Assembly (NCBI GenBank): GCA_036346275.1
Contig: CM070721.1
Coordinates: 6,150,452-6,214,451, forward strand
From: Otatea glauca
Taxonomy: Eukaryota > Streptophyta > Magnoliopsida > Poales > Poaceae
Direction of reading: 5' to 3'
DNA length: 64,000 nt
The notes beneath the pieces were generated by a model that ran no database searches, was not told where the DNA came from, and saw only the letters and a program-made list of their open reading frames with translations. The first letter of the stretch is position 1, and each line of letters opens with the position of its first letter. Position numbers and translations under genes: made by a program. Positions 1 through 11,900 of this stretch are shown here, in pieces.

Positions 1-1353
1 CAATAATGAAGGGAGCGAGACGTCTGAATTCTGAAAGATACCACACTAATAATGCAGTCTAATATGGGTGTTTCCAGAGAAAGAAGCATGCATGACGATA
101 TATAGGGGGATCTGATCTCGATGACTGATGTGTACACGAGCTGGAGATAGAGCAGGGTCCCTGCAAGCAGTCAAGATAAAGATGATGATGCCTTTGCGCT
201 TCTTTTCTCGTCTCTTCTGGGGCTACCAATGATCGCTCATCAGTGCAAATAGAAGATGTTACCATCAGTGTTGCTGTAAGCCTACAAGCTCATCAATCAT
301 CATTGACTCCGGCTCCCGCTCAAATTCTCAATCCTTTTGAGCCCTACTATAGCTGTGGCAACCAATTGATTTGTAGCTGCAACTCTCTCAATCAGAATGC
401 ACACATACTAAACAAGATTTAACAGAGTTGGAATGCAGGGGTTCTATAGGGGAGAAACATTAGCTGAGAACAAGGAGATGGTGGCCCTTTGAACATAATG
501 CTGGAATGTGTATGCAAAACGCCGGATCAGTGTCAAAAGAGTCTGCTTAAAGCTTTTCTGATGCGAAGAATGTACCATGGATCCATGGCGTCGCCCAGTG
601 TGCTGAAGCCTGAAAGGTATCATCAGCCACTTAAAGGACTAAAAACTAAGCGCAAGTGGTCGCTGGATGATAGCTCCATCTACGGCCGGAACCAAAAGAT
701 TTTTCAGAAAAGCTTGTCCTGATCAGAATTCAGAAACAACAAACCAAACAAACAGCTTAAAACTTGCAGTCAGACAATGCGCGGTAGCTGTAAGGCCATG
801 TGCAGTGTGATGTAGAAATTGCGGTATTAGCAAATTTATCATGACATTAATCCCAAGCATAAAGAATAACCATGGATCAAAAGAATTATAAAAGCATATG
901 CTAATATATTGAAACATGATAATGGACAATATCATAGTAAATTTACTCATAATCAAAGATATAAGCATATGCATGTTTATGAATAATAATAGAGGCATAA
1001 CAACTAGCATAAAGCTCAAGTTGATTTATGGTGTACTTAGATGTCAGGTTGCCTTAAAAGACCTTCCTCACCACTAGGGACAAGTTATAGACTAATTTGT
1101 GACAACCTTATCTCAATTACCAATTTTCAATACTTGCCTGTTTATATAAACCTAAACAATTAATAATCTTCCAAGATATATGCACATAATAGTGAATCAA
1201 CAGATATGAAGCTTACTGGAACAATCAAACATATGCTAACAAAGCTATATCACAGCCGGCCAGAGCAAATAAGCAACAGGAACAACCGGCTAAGAGAGTG
1301 AACGGAGACAAGACTGTAAGCTAAACATTCACAAAATAAGCATATATGACAGA
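1..1353. other. unassigned left-edge region
   Basis: I recognise no gene here. The longest plus-strand reading frame (489-722, 77 codons) has no domain I know, and its flanks are AT-rich from about 820 onward. The mixed composition of 300-720 could be the untranslated end of a gene lying to the left, but no splice or coding evidence settles this. The stretch ends at the GTATC target duplication of the copia element at 1354-1358. Confidence 0.3.
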
Positions 1354-1358
1354 GTATC

Positions 1359-1609
1359 GGTTGGAATATGCTTTCCTATAATCACTCCAACCAGCCATAT
1401 CTCCTGATAATGGCTAGTCATTATGGAGATTATTGTTTCCTGATTTACAGCCAGCCATATCTCTTCAAATATGGCTGGTTATTATTGCTAATTCCCTGAT
1501 TAGTGCTGGTCATTATAGCCGATCAATCATGCCTATTGTACACTATATATCTTGTACAGTTTTTCAATAGAAAGTATCAAGGGAAATCATCCCAGATCAA
1601 TCTTTTTCA
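1359..1609 (+). repeat. 5' LTR of copia element
   Basis: This 251-bp LTR aligns with the one at 3072-3322 apart from scattered single-base differences. It holds the paired motif CCAGCCATATCTC followed by TGGCTAGT/TGGCTGGT and a likely promoter/polyA segment around TACACTATATATCTTGTACA. Its first base is G in place of the expected T. Confidence 0.92.
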
Positions 1610-1679
1610 TGGAATCAGCCTAACAGATCCTTTCCTCTTTTCCCCTTCTTCCTTCTCCAGCCGGCCTCCTCCTTGCGCC

Positions 1680-3060
1680 ATGGCTGATCAGGTGGCACCT
1701 TAGACATCTCTCGCCACCACCAACCTAGCTTCCGCCCTCTCCACCATAAGCGTGCACACGCACATCCCTTTCTCCCTAACGCTCCACCCTCCAAACTATA
1801 CACAATGGTGCAAACTTTTCTCATCCTCATCAGCAAGTTCAGCGCCTCGTCACACCTCACCGAGGATGCCCCAACCGTCCCTGACGCAGCTTGGACAGCC
1901 ACTGACCTAGCCATCCTCTCGCTGCTCTATGCATCTCTCTCTGAGGAGATCCTCGCGATAGTCCTCACCCCAGGTGCCAAAGCTCGTACCATCTGGGCAA
2001 GCATCAAGGGGCTATTCCGCGACAACAAGGCGTCGCACGCCTTGTCCCTCCAAGTTGAGTTCCGCAACTTAACTCAAGGCAACCTCTTTGTCCTCACCTA
2101 CTCACAGCAGTTCAAGTCCTACGCCGATGCCCTCGCCGACATCGGCCAACTGGTCTGCGAAGACGAGCTCGTCCTCACCCTCCTCCACGGCCTCAACGAG
2201 AACCTCCGCAACATTGCCACGATCATCAAGACAAGAACACCCCTTCCCTCGTTCTTGGAATCCTGGTCAATGTTGACCCTCGAAGAAGCCGATCTGAAGC
2301 TTGCCAAGCCGATCCAAACCCATGTGCCACTCCGATTGAAGCTCGACGCAAGCTGTCTGCAACCACCAGCGACCCCATCTCCAACCCAACTCTCTATCGA
2401 GTCTGGCCGGCGCGCTTCAGTACCTCACATTCACCCACCCCAACATCACCTATGCCGTACAGCAAGTCTGTCTGCACATGCATGACTCACGCGAACAACA
2501 CTTCCTATTGATGAAGCAGATCCTCTAATATGTCAAGGGACTCTACACTTCGGCCTCCATCTGACACACGGTTCCTCCCACGACCTCGTTGTCTACTCCG
2601 ACGCTGATTCGGTCGGCTGCCCCGACACACGGAAGTCCACCTCCGGCTACTATCTCTTTCTCGGCGACAACCTCATCTCCTGATCATCCAAAACGACAAC
2701 ACACCGTGTCTCGATCCAGTGCCGAAGCATAGTATCGCGATGTCGCCAACACCGTCGCGAAGCTTGTTGGCTGCGCCAACTCCTTCTCGAGCTCCACCGC
2801 CCCCTACAAAAGGCCACGATCGTCTACTACAACAACATTAGTGCAGTATACCTCTCCACCAACCCGGTCCAGCATCAGCGGACCAAACATGTGGAGATCG
2901 ACTTGCACTTCGTTTGTGAACGTGTCGCTCATGGAGACGTTCGCGTTCTTCATGTTCCAACCACACTCCAGTACACCGACATCTTCACCAAGGGACTGCC
3001 CACTGCCATCTTCACAGATTTTTGGTCCACTCTCAACGTCCGCGCTGCTCCCGGTTGACA
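1680..3060 (+). pseudogene. copia gag joined by deletion to RT end/RNase H
   Basis: The first ATG (1680, MADQVAP) meets a stop at once. The recognisable gag frame is 1805-2485: a UBN2-like segment (WASIKGLF, QFKSYADALADIG, LVLTLLHGL) typical of plant copia gag. From about 2400 another frame carries the end of reverse transcriptase (YLTFTHPNITYAVQQ, then a copy of the MHD motif). Next comes RNase H (VVYSDADSVGCPDTRKSTSG) and the copia C-terminus (TKHVEIDLHFV, YTDIFTKGLP) up to about 3040. Frameshifts and stops make it non-functional. An internal deletion of roughly 3 kb relative to a full copia element is inferred from the missing domains. Confidence 0.85.
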
Positions 3061-3071
3061 CTGCGGAGGGC

Positions 3072-3322
3072 TGTTGGAATATGCTTTCCTATAATCACTC
3101 CAGCCAGCCATATCTCCTAATAATGGCTAGTCATTATGGAGGTTATTGTTTCCTGATTTATAGCCAACCATATCTCTCCAAATATGGCTGATTATTATTG
3201 CTAATTCCCTGATTAGTGCTGGTCATTATAACCGGCAAATCATGCCTATTGTACACTATATATCTTGTACAGTTTTTCAATAGAAAGTATCAAGGGAAAT
3301 CATCCCATATCAATCTCTTTCA
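3072..3322 (+). repeat. 3' LTR of copia element
   Basis: This 251-bp LTR starts TGTTGGAATATG and ends CTTTCA, followed by the GTATC duplication. A short piece of this LTR (CCAGCCATATCTCC and the next 15 or so bases) recurs at 6684-6712, beyond the neighbouring solo LTR. Confidence 0.92.
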
Positions 3323-3492
3323 GTATCAACCGAGTTACACAAATATATGAAAATGTAAATTGAGAATTACATGAGTTGTCATAATTAGTCTATCTAATCC
3401 TAAATCCTCATTGAACACTAGCCTCCAGGTATGCAAGGTCCCCAAGACAATGAATTGTCTAGCCCTTTTGCAAAGACAGTTAGTGTTGTCGG
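3323..3492. other. spacer between two retroelements
   Basis: This short AT-rich spacer between the copia element and the long solo LTR shows no coding signal. Its last bases (GTTAGTGTTGTCGGTTAGG) are nearly repeated at 6766-6787. Confidence 0.4.
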
Positions 3493-3497
3493 TTAGG

Positions 3498-6400
3498 TGT
3501 AACATCCCAAAATTTGCCCAAATATTATTTTATGGTTTAAATGTGCATTTATGATTTTTTGGAATTTATTTGGATTTTTCTGAATTTATTTGAATTAATT
3601 TTAAATTAGGAATATTGACCTTTTGTTCAAATCTATTTAAATTTATGCAAAGTTAAAATAAAGTTTTTCCAAAAATATTTTATTTGAGTTCAGAATGTCT
3701 TAAAGTATTTTTAAATTTTTTTGGGATTTTTCCTGAATATTTATTTGCTTAAAACTAATTAAGTAAATTTTTGCAATTATTTTAAAGCAGAAACCCGCTT
3801 TAATCAGTGAATAAGATCGGGTCGAGCCCAACATCGTGCACATGGGGCCCATCTTGGTGCGGCCCGGTGCTTGCACCGCCGGCCGTGAGTCGAAAGGGTT
3901 GCGACCGCTGGATCTAAATCATGCGAACGGATTTGAGGATGATGTTTCTTATTCGGCTCAACGCCGGGACCGCCGATTGAGATCGCGCGGTGGGGATCAA
4001 GGCGCACGGTTCGAGACTTCTCGGATCGGGCCGTTGCGAAGCGCGTGGGATGGATAGGATCGTCAAAGACCGGAGTGTTTCAGACCGTCCGATCGTCATC
4101 GTCTTCGCAGCAGCAGTTCGGATCGCGTTCGCCGTGGCGCCATGGACTCTAGGTTCGAATCGGCATCGGAGAAGGTTAGCGCGGCTATAAGAGGAGCGCC
4201 TGGTCGCTTTGTGATCGCAAACCAAAGCCCCACGATAAATTTCAGAGATTGAGCACCGTTTCGTCTTAATCTATAGAAGTTTGCCCAGTGCCGCCGCGAG
4301 AGGTCGACGATTCGCCGTCAAGCCATCGCGGGGCTCGCACCTAGACGATCCGCCGTTGTCATTCGAGCATCTTGTGCGCGCTAGTTCGGTCGAGCATCGC
4401 GGGAGGAGAAACCGCGGGAGACCGTCGCCGACGAAGAAAAGAACGGCGCCACCATCGCTTCGAGCCTCGGAAGAGAAACCGACCGCGTCATCGATCCGCG
4501 CGCAAGACGCATTTGTGGGTACCCTCCGACCGCGCCGACGACCCTAGGGCCCCGTGGCTTCGCCGTCGACGTGGCTTGACGCCACGACGCGTGTCGCCCA
4601 CGTGAGCGATTGGCGAGGTGGCGCTGCGTCGGGCAAGCTACGTGGCGCCACGTGTTCTCTGGCCGGTGCCGAGTCGAGAACGACGGCCCGCACGCCGCTG
4701 AGACGTGGTCGCACGGGCCGGGTCCACGATGGACCGGATCGAAGTCGTGAGCCGAGTCCATGGACCGAGATGCGTGGCGTTGCTCGATTGGTGGCATTAG
4801 GGTTGACGTCACGCTTGCGCTAGAATTCTATTTTCAGTTTAAAAATAAACCATTAATTCGATTTTCGATTTTTACAATTTCAGATTTATTTCAAACTTCA
4901 AAAGGCTATATCTTTTGCATCGTAACTCAGATTTGAGTGATTCAAATTTCTAAAAATTTGTAAAATTTAGATCTATTTAATGGCGAATTTTATTTGATTT
5001 TTGGAGTTCAATTGCTCTCTGTTTTGGTATTTATTTGCTGTTCTCCTTCTGTACGCGTAGACGTTGAATTGTGCGACGCTTCGGAGGAAGATTCAACAAC
5101 TCAAGAGCAAGTTTCAGAACAAGATCAGGACCTATTCCAAGGCAAATTGTGCTTTGATCATGTTGAACCCATGTTTATAAAATTGCTATATTTGTTTTAC
5201 CCTATTGCATATATTTCAAGTATACAATTGTTTCAAATTAGATTGGGTTTAGCTAATATACTAGATTGATCTATACCCTACCTTGTCATTGTATGCCATG
5301 ATCCATTGTCACCCTAGATTGGTTCAATATAGTTGGTTAGTAATTATAATCAACATTGGAGGGTTAGTTCGTATTAGTTGCTTAGCCATGCCACGTCGTC
5401 ACATGTGTCAGAATCATTGATAATTAATCTTGATTAATGGAATATGGAACAATGTTATGAACTTGTGTGTCATGTGGATCACACGATGAGATTGAGTTGT
5501 TGTGGCGAGTCATGTCACGCAACGATGTTGAATTGTTGATAGCACGTGGTGCTTGGTAATCAACTAGGTGATAATCATTTAGATTGGGGCAAGTGACAAG
5601 GGGCGAGGAGGCCAAGGTGGGCTCGATGGGCAGAGGGTATGTGGATGTCTTGCCTTGATCACTCTAAGGACTTAACCTTGCAAGCCTTTGACCTGAGTTA
5701 ATCATGCAACCACATGTCTGGTATGGGCCAGCCTAGCTGAGTAATTTGCAATATCTTAATTTTGGTACTATCGTGGTCGGTGTGAGTTTCCGAGTTATGG
5801 AGTAATTCACATGGCGCTAGAGGGGGGCTCTGGATGTGGTAACCAGTCCCACCAGTGTTGAAACCTTAGCGGGTAGTATCGGGTTAAGCCAGCGCATTGT
5901 AAAGGCTTTGTTATAATCACTCGCCTTGGTGGTGTTTGGTTGTATCACGTGGGTAAAGTGCATAACCTCTGCAGAGTGTGAAACTATTCGGATAGCCGTG
6001 CTCGCGGTATTGAGCAATGCTCGAGAATTACAGTTAAGGGTTAGCTTAATTAATTGGACAACTTGGTTGGGATGGCGGAATGCCATATGGAAGATGGAAT
6101 TTGACTTAGGATTGAAACTTGGTTTACTTGAGAAATATCAATTATTTATTATCGTTATTTTTTTACAGCCTTTATAATCTATTTACTATATTTGCTCATA
6201 AATGCTGCTTATTGCAAAATAGCCATGATAGCCTATCCATTGGAATAAGCCTTACATATAGTTACATAGAATTGCATTCTGTGCACAACTTGTTGAGTTC
6301 TTAAGAACTCACCCTTGCCAAATAACAACAATCAACAGTTGAAGAATCTACACCTGTGTTGGAAGAGGAAGTCCAAGAGGACGCGAGTCATTAGGGTCCG

Positions 6401-6678
6401 AGCCTTGTCGGTTGCCCGTGGTGAATCGATGAGCTATCTACGCTTTCTTCATCCACGCTTAATTATTAGTTTATATTTTCAGTCCTGCCCTGCGTGGCTT
6501 AATAATGTAAGTTGGTCATAAGATCATACATTTAGCTATATCAATAAATGAACTATTAGTCTATTATCGTTGAGTATGATATGATATGTACCAATGTTAA
6601 GCTGTGTGCACTAGCATTGATCCTGGGACTAGTGCGGTAAACACAGTGGGTTCGAATCAGTGGATTCGGGTCCTTACA
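3498..6678 (+). mobile_element. long solo-LTR-like unit A (probable gypsy type)
   Basis: The 3181-bp unit begins TGTAACATCCCAAAATTTG and ends GGGTCCTTACA. It is bounded by a perfect 5-bp duplication TTAGG (3493-3497 and 6679-6683). It has no primer site, no gag or pol, and no second LTR, as expected of a solo LTR left by recombination. Layout: an AT-rich start, a GC-rich block at about 3800-4820 with a TATA-like GGCTATAAG at about 4181, then an AT-rich remainder. Several blocks match the unit at 9178-13371 in order (CTGGTATGGG, GTGGGTAAAG, GCAGAGTGT, TTGTCGGTTGCC), so the two are members of related families. Very long LTRs of this kind are known from rice gypsy families such as RIRE3/RIRE8; the family name is inference. 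Confidence 0.82.
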
Positions 6679-6683
6679 TTAGG

Positions 6684-6822
6684 CCAGCCATATCTCCTAA
6701 TAATGGCTAGCCATAGATGATGTCCCAGAAAATAATACTGAGAATACTCACAAAGCACCAACTGAAAAGTTAGTGCTATCGGTTAGGCTCGTCGTAGATG
6801 ATGTCCTAGAAAATAATACCGT
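6684..6822 (+). repeat. copia-LTR fragment plus short direct repeats
   Basis: Immediately after the TTAGG duplication lies about 30 bp nearly identical to the interior of the copia LTR (CCAGCCATATCTCC...). Then TAGATGATGTCC-AGAAAATAATAC occurs twice (about 6715-6742 and 6795-6822). Between them, GTTAGTGCTATCGGTTAGG nearly repeats the sequence just left of the solo LTR. No coding function is visible. Confidence 0.55.
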
Positions 6823-7997
6823 TGATGTACTTCCATAGACTCACCGGCGGATGCTCTCGAGATACAAAGCCAACAATCACGAAGTGAGGTAATTCACCAA
6901 GTGATTCAGAGATACATCTAATGCTGCACAAGACTAGAGAACCAGCCCTTGGCCAAAAGGGGGATGAAGATGCCGAACAAGACCAGAATGTCTCAATTAC
7001 CAGAAACAGCACAAAAACAAGCAGCCGAGCCTCAACCCCACAAAGCACCAGATCAAGCAATTGGTATTCTTGCGTTCTTAGCCTTCAATAAGACCTCAAG
7101 GCGACCAATCGGACAAGGATCAAACCTAGAAACAACTAGGGTTACTCATCAAAGTGGCATCCACTAGTTGAAACTTGATAAGATCAAAGCCAAATGATCT
7201 CACAGGGTCGACAAAAAGCAAGAATCTCAACCGGAATATGAGGATTAAATCGGCTGGATGGGGATTAAGGGAGTGGTTTTCACCGTGATAAGCCAGAGAG
7301 GAGCCTCTCTTTTAATATATAGGAGCACGAGAGAGGAAGTGGTGAAGAAAAGGCAGCCGGGTTCGCCGTTCCTCGCTGCCACACGCGGGTGGCTGAAGGA
7401 CACGAGCGTCGCCGCTGTCGGTCTCCCCATGACCCGCTTGCCTCGCCACCTCGTCTTGCTCGCTCGGGAAGAGGCACCAAACGGTGCCTTATCCCAGCGG
7501 CCTGGGCCGGCTGGGCTGACTTGTCCCGATGGGCTGGATCGGCCCAGTTGGCATTTCTGAAATTTGAGAAAAAAACCCAAATAAACCAACACATTTTACA
7601 TGTTAACTTTGAAAATTTTAAGAAAAAGATCTCGGTACCTCAAACTAAAAGATAGACAGATTTTTCTCTCTTCCAGTTGGATCTGCTTGGCAGTTGGCCC
7701 TATATGAAAATGACATCTTCCCAATTCTGTTTTGTCTGTTGCGGCGTCCATGCCTGCATCAGTGTGAGGCTGATGGCGATCCATGGACAAGCTCAAAAAC
7801 GATCTCTGAATCACTGATGGTGATTGCTGAATGCATACATACCTGGTGAGGCAGCTAAGCTCATGATGGGCATGCATGATGGCTCGACCAGATTAGGTCA
7901 GATATTTGGCCAATGGCACACGGACAGTGGATCTCACACAGATCACTTCACAGAGGGATGCAGTGATACGACAAAGAGTGGCTCGCCAGGGTCATAC
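6823..7997. other. unassigned, partly GC-rich region
   Basis: Nothing recognisable is encoded. A GC-rich block (about 7340-7550) with overlapping open frames on both strands follows a TTTAATATATAGGAG segment. This resembles the GC-rich part of a retroelement LTR more than an exon, because the frames are open on both strands, with no conserved motif and no plausible splice structure. Confidence 0.3.
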
Positions 7998-7998
7998 A

Positions 7999-8216
7999 GG
8001 GTGTGTTTAGTTATTTGTACCAAGTAGTAGTTTAAGAAAAAAGTCATCAATGTATTTGGTTGCCTGAATGAAATCATCCCGTTCTAGATGGTGGGATGCA
8101 AATTTGAGGAATATTCTCCATAGATGTTAAACCATTCTATTCACCCAAAACAATAGAACTAAATGGCACATCACTGTCATATTCCATTCAACCTCATCCT
8201 ACCAACCAAACACACC
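7999..8216. mobile_element. MITE with GGTGTGTTTAGTT termini
   Basis: This roughly 218-bp non-coding unit starts GGTGTGTTTAGTT and ends with the imperfect inverse AACCAAACACACC. Internal CATTCCATTCAACC-type sequence matches the style of the larger element at 61611-62024. A target duplication is not clear, so superfamily (Tourist or hAT type) is left open. Confidence 0.6.
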
Positions 8217-8944
8217 AATAGACCATAGTGATATGACATCGGAGACAAATCATGCAATTAACAGTGGAGACAATACAGTAGTGTCAATCAGTGTTCTGGT
8301 GATGCTTTTGCTGCTGAACATTACACACTGCATGTTGTTGTCCGCATAGGTTGCGACTGACAATGACTTAATAATGAGCACCTTTGTAGTAAGATATGCG
8401 GTTAGTATATGCTAATTTGGCTTATTTAGGGGATTTACTAGTTTAACTAGGAATGGAATTCTGCTCATATGCCGTGTCATGTGCATAATTGCATTGCTGT
8501 TCAAGTGAGTAACGAGAATTGGCTTACAAATGTTTCAGCCAAGACAAATGAAAAACTGAAAACGATGCACAAAGCTTTTTCATAAGACATTAAAAATTTC
8601 TCGTCTTAGAGCACGTTTGACCCGATGAAAAACTGAAAACGTTCGAAACTTTTTCGTAATACATTAAAAATTTTCTCATCTTAAAGAGTATGTTTGGCTC
8701 GACTTTAGCTTCGTCTTCTTTCAAATCAAATGGCACAACCGCACCAAACTCCCATTTCCATAGTCTCGGAGTCTCCCATTTCCTTGTAGCAATGTGAGAT
8801 GAAGCACATGAGTGCGCACAAAAAACCGTTTCCGCTGCTGCGTTGGCGTAGTTTTGGGTAGCGCATTGGCATCTTTCCCTCGCGACGTCTTTGCTTTCCA
8901 CCCACTGTCACTTCTATCACTCTGCCAAATTTGTAGCGCGCGCG
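8217..8944. other. spacer upstream of the RIF1-like fragment
   Basis: No gene is seen. A segment of about 50 bp around GATGAAAAACTGAAAACG...TTTTTC is partly duplicated (about 8548-8600 and 8622-8672). Confidence 0.3.
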
Positions 8945-11900
8945 ATGTCACCGTCCGTGGAACGGCAGGTGGCGGAGATCGCCGCCGAGCCCGACCGCCC
9001 CGCCGTGTACACACGCCTCCTCCACGTGCAGCGCGGTTGCGCCGCCGACCCTTCCGTCGCCGCCGACTTCGCTGCCTCCTCTCCTTCCACCATCCCCCCA
9101 CTCCTCATTCGTGATGCTACTGTTTATGATGAGGTCGTTGCCGCCTCGGCTCTCAAGTGCCTCACTGCCTCGGCTTTTGTAACAACCCAAAATTCAATAA
9201 AATCAGAAATACAATATTAAAAATATCCATATGATTTATTGTCATGTTTTCTGATTTTTCTTGAAATAAAGAAATTCTTTTGGCTTTTTCCTATTAAAAG
9301 AAATCTAAATTCTCAATATAGCAAAATGGTAAAAGACAAAAGGTAAAAACCTAAAGTCAGTAAAATCCTGAAAAATCTAAGAATCATATTTGTGCCACTT
9401 GCTCTGTCCTGGCATTAATAAAATAAAATAAAATACAAAGATAATCATGAGGAGACAAGTGGAAATCTGAACCAAAAGATTTGTTCAGGATTTTTCTTAC
9501 CTTAACCAGAGTTGAAATTTTAACCATGCTGACATATTAACTTAACCCAACCCTGGTAAAAATATCAAGAATTTATCTCTTCATTTATTAATTTTAGAAA
9601 TTCAAAAACAGTCAAAAAGAAAAGAGGAAAAATGCAGTGTCAGAATTATTAAAAATAAAATATCAAATATAAAATTTTGAAAATTTTATTAAAGGTATAT
9701 AATATTAATAAGAATCTTTTCAAAAAGCTTCATAAAATTATAAATTCATTTTAACCTTCAAATAAATGCAAAACAGAATCAGTTAAAGTCTTCAACAGTG
9801 CATTGTCAGATTTTTAATAAATAATTTACTTGTCACATTTATCTGAAAATTTTACTATACCTTAATATTTACCTTTCCGACCTCTGTAAATTTTTTCATA
9901 AAATAGTAAGTTTATCTTCTAGCCTAAACTTCCGGTTTTACCCTGACCTGTCCAAAATCATCCTGAATTTAAAATCTTGTCTCGCTGACATGTGGGCCCG
10001 CCTGGACAGCTGTCCCTGCTGCCGACTTTGCTTTCTCTCTCTGACTGCCTGGCCCCACCTGTCAACTCCTTCCCTTCCGTTTCTTCCCGTTTTCTCTCGC
10101 GTCTTCGCCGTTCTCTCGCCAGAGCAAAGCCGCCTTCCGTTTTGTCGCCTCTCGCGCCGCAACTCGTCGCCCGAGGTAGCCATCACGTCGCTAGTAGCCA
10201 CGCCATCCCTGCCCAGCCGACAAAGCTCCCTCTCCCGCGCCAAAACCCTGCCGACAACCCCTGCGCTCGCCGCTGTTTCTTGTCGTGTCCACAACCTGTG
10301 ATAAACCGCCTCATCCTTCTATTTAAGCGCTGCAAAGTGGTCGCAAGGGCTCATGCACCTCCCTGGAAACCGCAACGCCGAACCAAAGTCACCACAGCAC
10401 AGCCAACCAACCCTTCTTCCTCATCTACGGCCGAAAACCCGAAAAGGGGGAAAACGCCCAAACAAGCCACTCGCCGAGCCATTCTTCGAACCATTCAGCC
10501 TGAAGCATCCTCATAGCACCTTGAAACTTTTGCACACCTCAATTCCACCCCTTCTTCTCCGGTGAGCCCTCCCTCCGAGCTCCTCCTTCCGCCGCCGCCC
10601 GCTCTCGGTGAGAACACCCCTCCGTTACTCTTTTTCCGTGCTAAAGCTAGAAATGAGTTCTGTGTGGTCCACTGATGCTCACGGTGGTAGCCATTCGCCT
10701 CGGAACGCCGTAGTTTAGCCGTTGCGTCGGTGAGTAGTGAGCTCCGCCGCCTCTCTCCGGTGGCAGGCTGCCTCCGGCCACCTCCGGCCGAAGCGCCACC
10801 ACCCATAGATGCGCACGAGTATGCTGAACAAGAATCTGGAACCCATTCCGACCATCCGGCCGTGCTTCGCCGCCGGCGAACCTCGCAACTGCGACCTCTG
10901 TCACGGATCACTGATGAGTGGGACCCTTTGTCGATCGCCGCGCCGCATCGCGTCGCGCCTCGCTAATCGGGCCCCACCGCCGGCCTCACGTGTCATCGTC
11001 GCTGCGGTCCCGCGCGTCGACCACTCACAGTCTTGTGGCGAGTCGCCGCTAACTGGGCCCTACCCGTCGAGCCTCGATCCAGAGCAGCGCAGAAAAGGGA
11101 AGACGTATTTTCAGTGCAAAGGCGTACTTTCCATTTTTAGTATATTTACTAATTTTCTGTATTTACAAAACCGAATGCATTCAAACTTAAATATCTTTTG
11201 AACTATCCAACCAAATGAAGTGAAATAAATTTCTAAATTCATCTAAAATCATGTAGATTCAGATATGCAAAAATATTTCAAAATTAATTCGGTTTGAATT
11301 TCAGATTTAAATTTAAAGAAAGAATTTGAAATATGTTGTGAATAGAATTTCTGTAATTCAACTTCAAATTGAATGAAACAAATTTTATTAGACTCCATGC
11401 TCTGTTAGGAACCTGATTATGCGAAAATACTTAGGGTGTACCATGGAAAATAATTGAAGTATAATGTAGGGAAAGAAAGTAGTTCCATAATAGCAATTTA
11501 AATAATTTCAGAATTTAGAAATTGAAAATCCAGACTAATGAAACCTGTAAAAATGGTCTCTGAAAATGATAAAAAAAGTGAATTATTCAAAAAACTAAGA
11601 TTGGCTATTATAAGAGCCTAATCAGAAAATGTCCATAAAACTTGTAAATCAATGAACAACAAATATGTTAATTCAAACAGTTGATTTTATTTGGTTCTTA
11701 TGTCTGATCCTTTCATTTTGTCGAAATTGCCATGTTATTATTATTCGACGTGTAGCACCCGACGAAACCTGTGAGTTTGACGATCAGGAGTTTGACGTCG
11801 AAGATCATCAACAAGGCAAGCACCCCCTTTGATCATATTGATCCCAGTTTTATAAATGTTTTCATTAAATGTTTTACTGCATACTTTATTTTACTAAAGT

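Larger units (their letters stand above)
1359..3322 (+). mobile_element. internally deleted Ty1-copia LTR retrotransposon
   Basis: Two 251-bp direct repeats (1359-1609 and 3072-3322) flank a 1.46-kb interior. The target duplication GTATC is at 1354-1358 and 3323-3327. The right LTR has canonical TG...CA ends; the left LTR begins GG instead of TG, a point change. Just inside the left LTR, TGGAATCAGCC resembles the initiator-Met tRNA primer site, and a purine run (GCGGAGGGC) precedes the right LTR. The interior jumps from a UBN2-type gag directly to the end of reverse transcriptase and RNase H, so protease, integrase and most of RT are missing. The short LTR fits Ale/Retrofit-like copia elements, but that lineage call is inference. 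Confidence 0.93.

Noticed and set aside
3804..4823. Several GC-rich open frames on both strands
   Set aside because: They lie inside the GC-rich part of a solo LTR bounded by a TTAGG duplication, are open on both strands and carry no domain.
9938..11201. GC-rich frames up to 174 codons
   Set aside because: They lie inside the second long LTR unit. Low-complexity Pro/Ser/Arg translations on both strands point to LTR leader, not genes.
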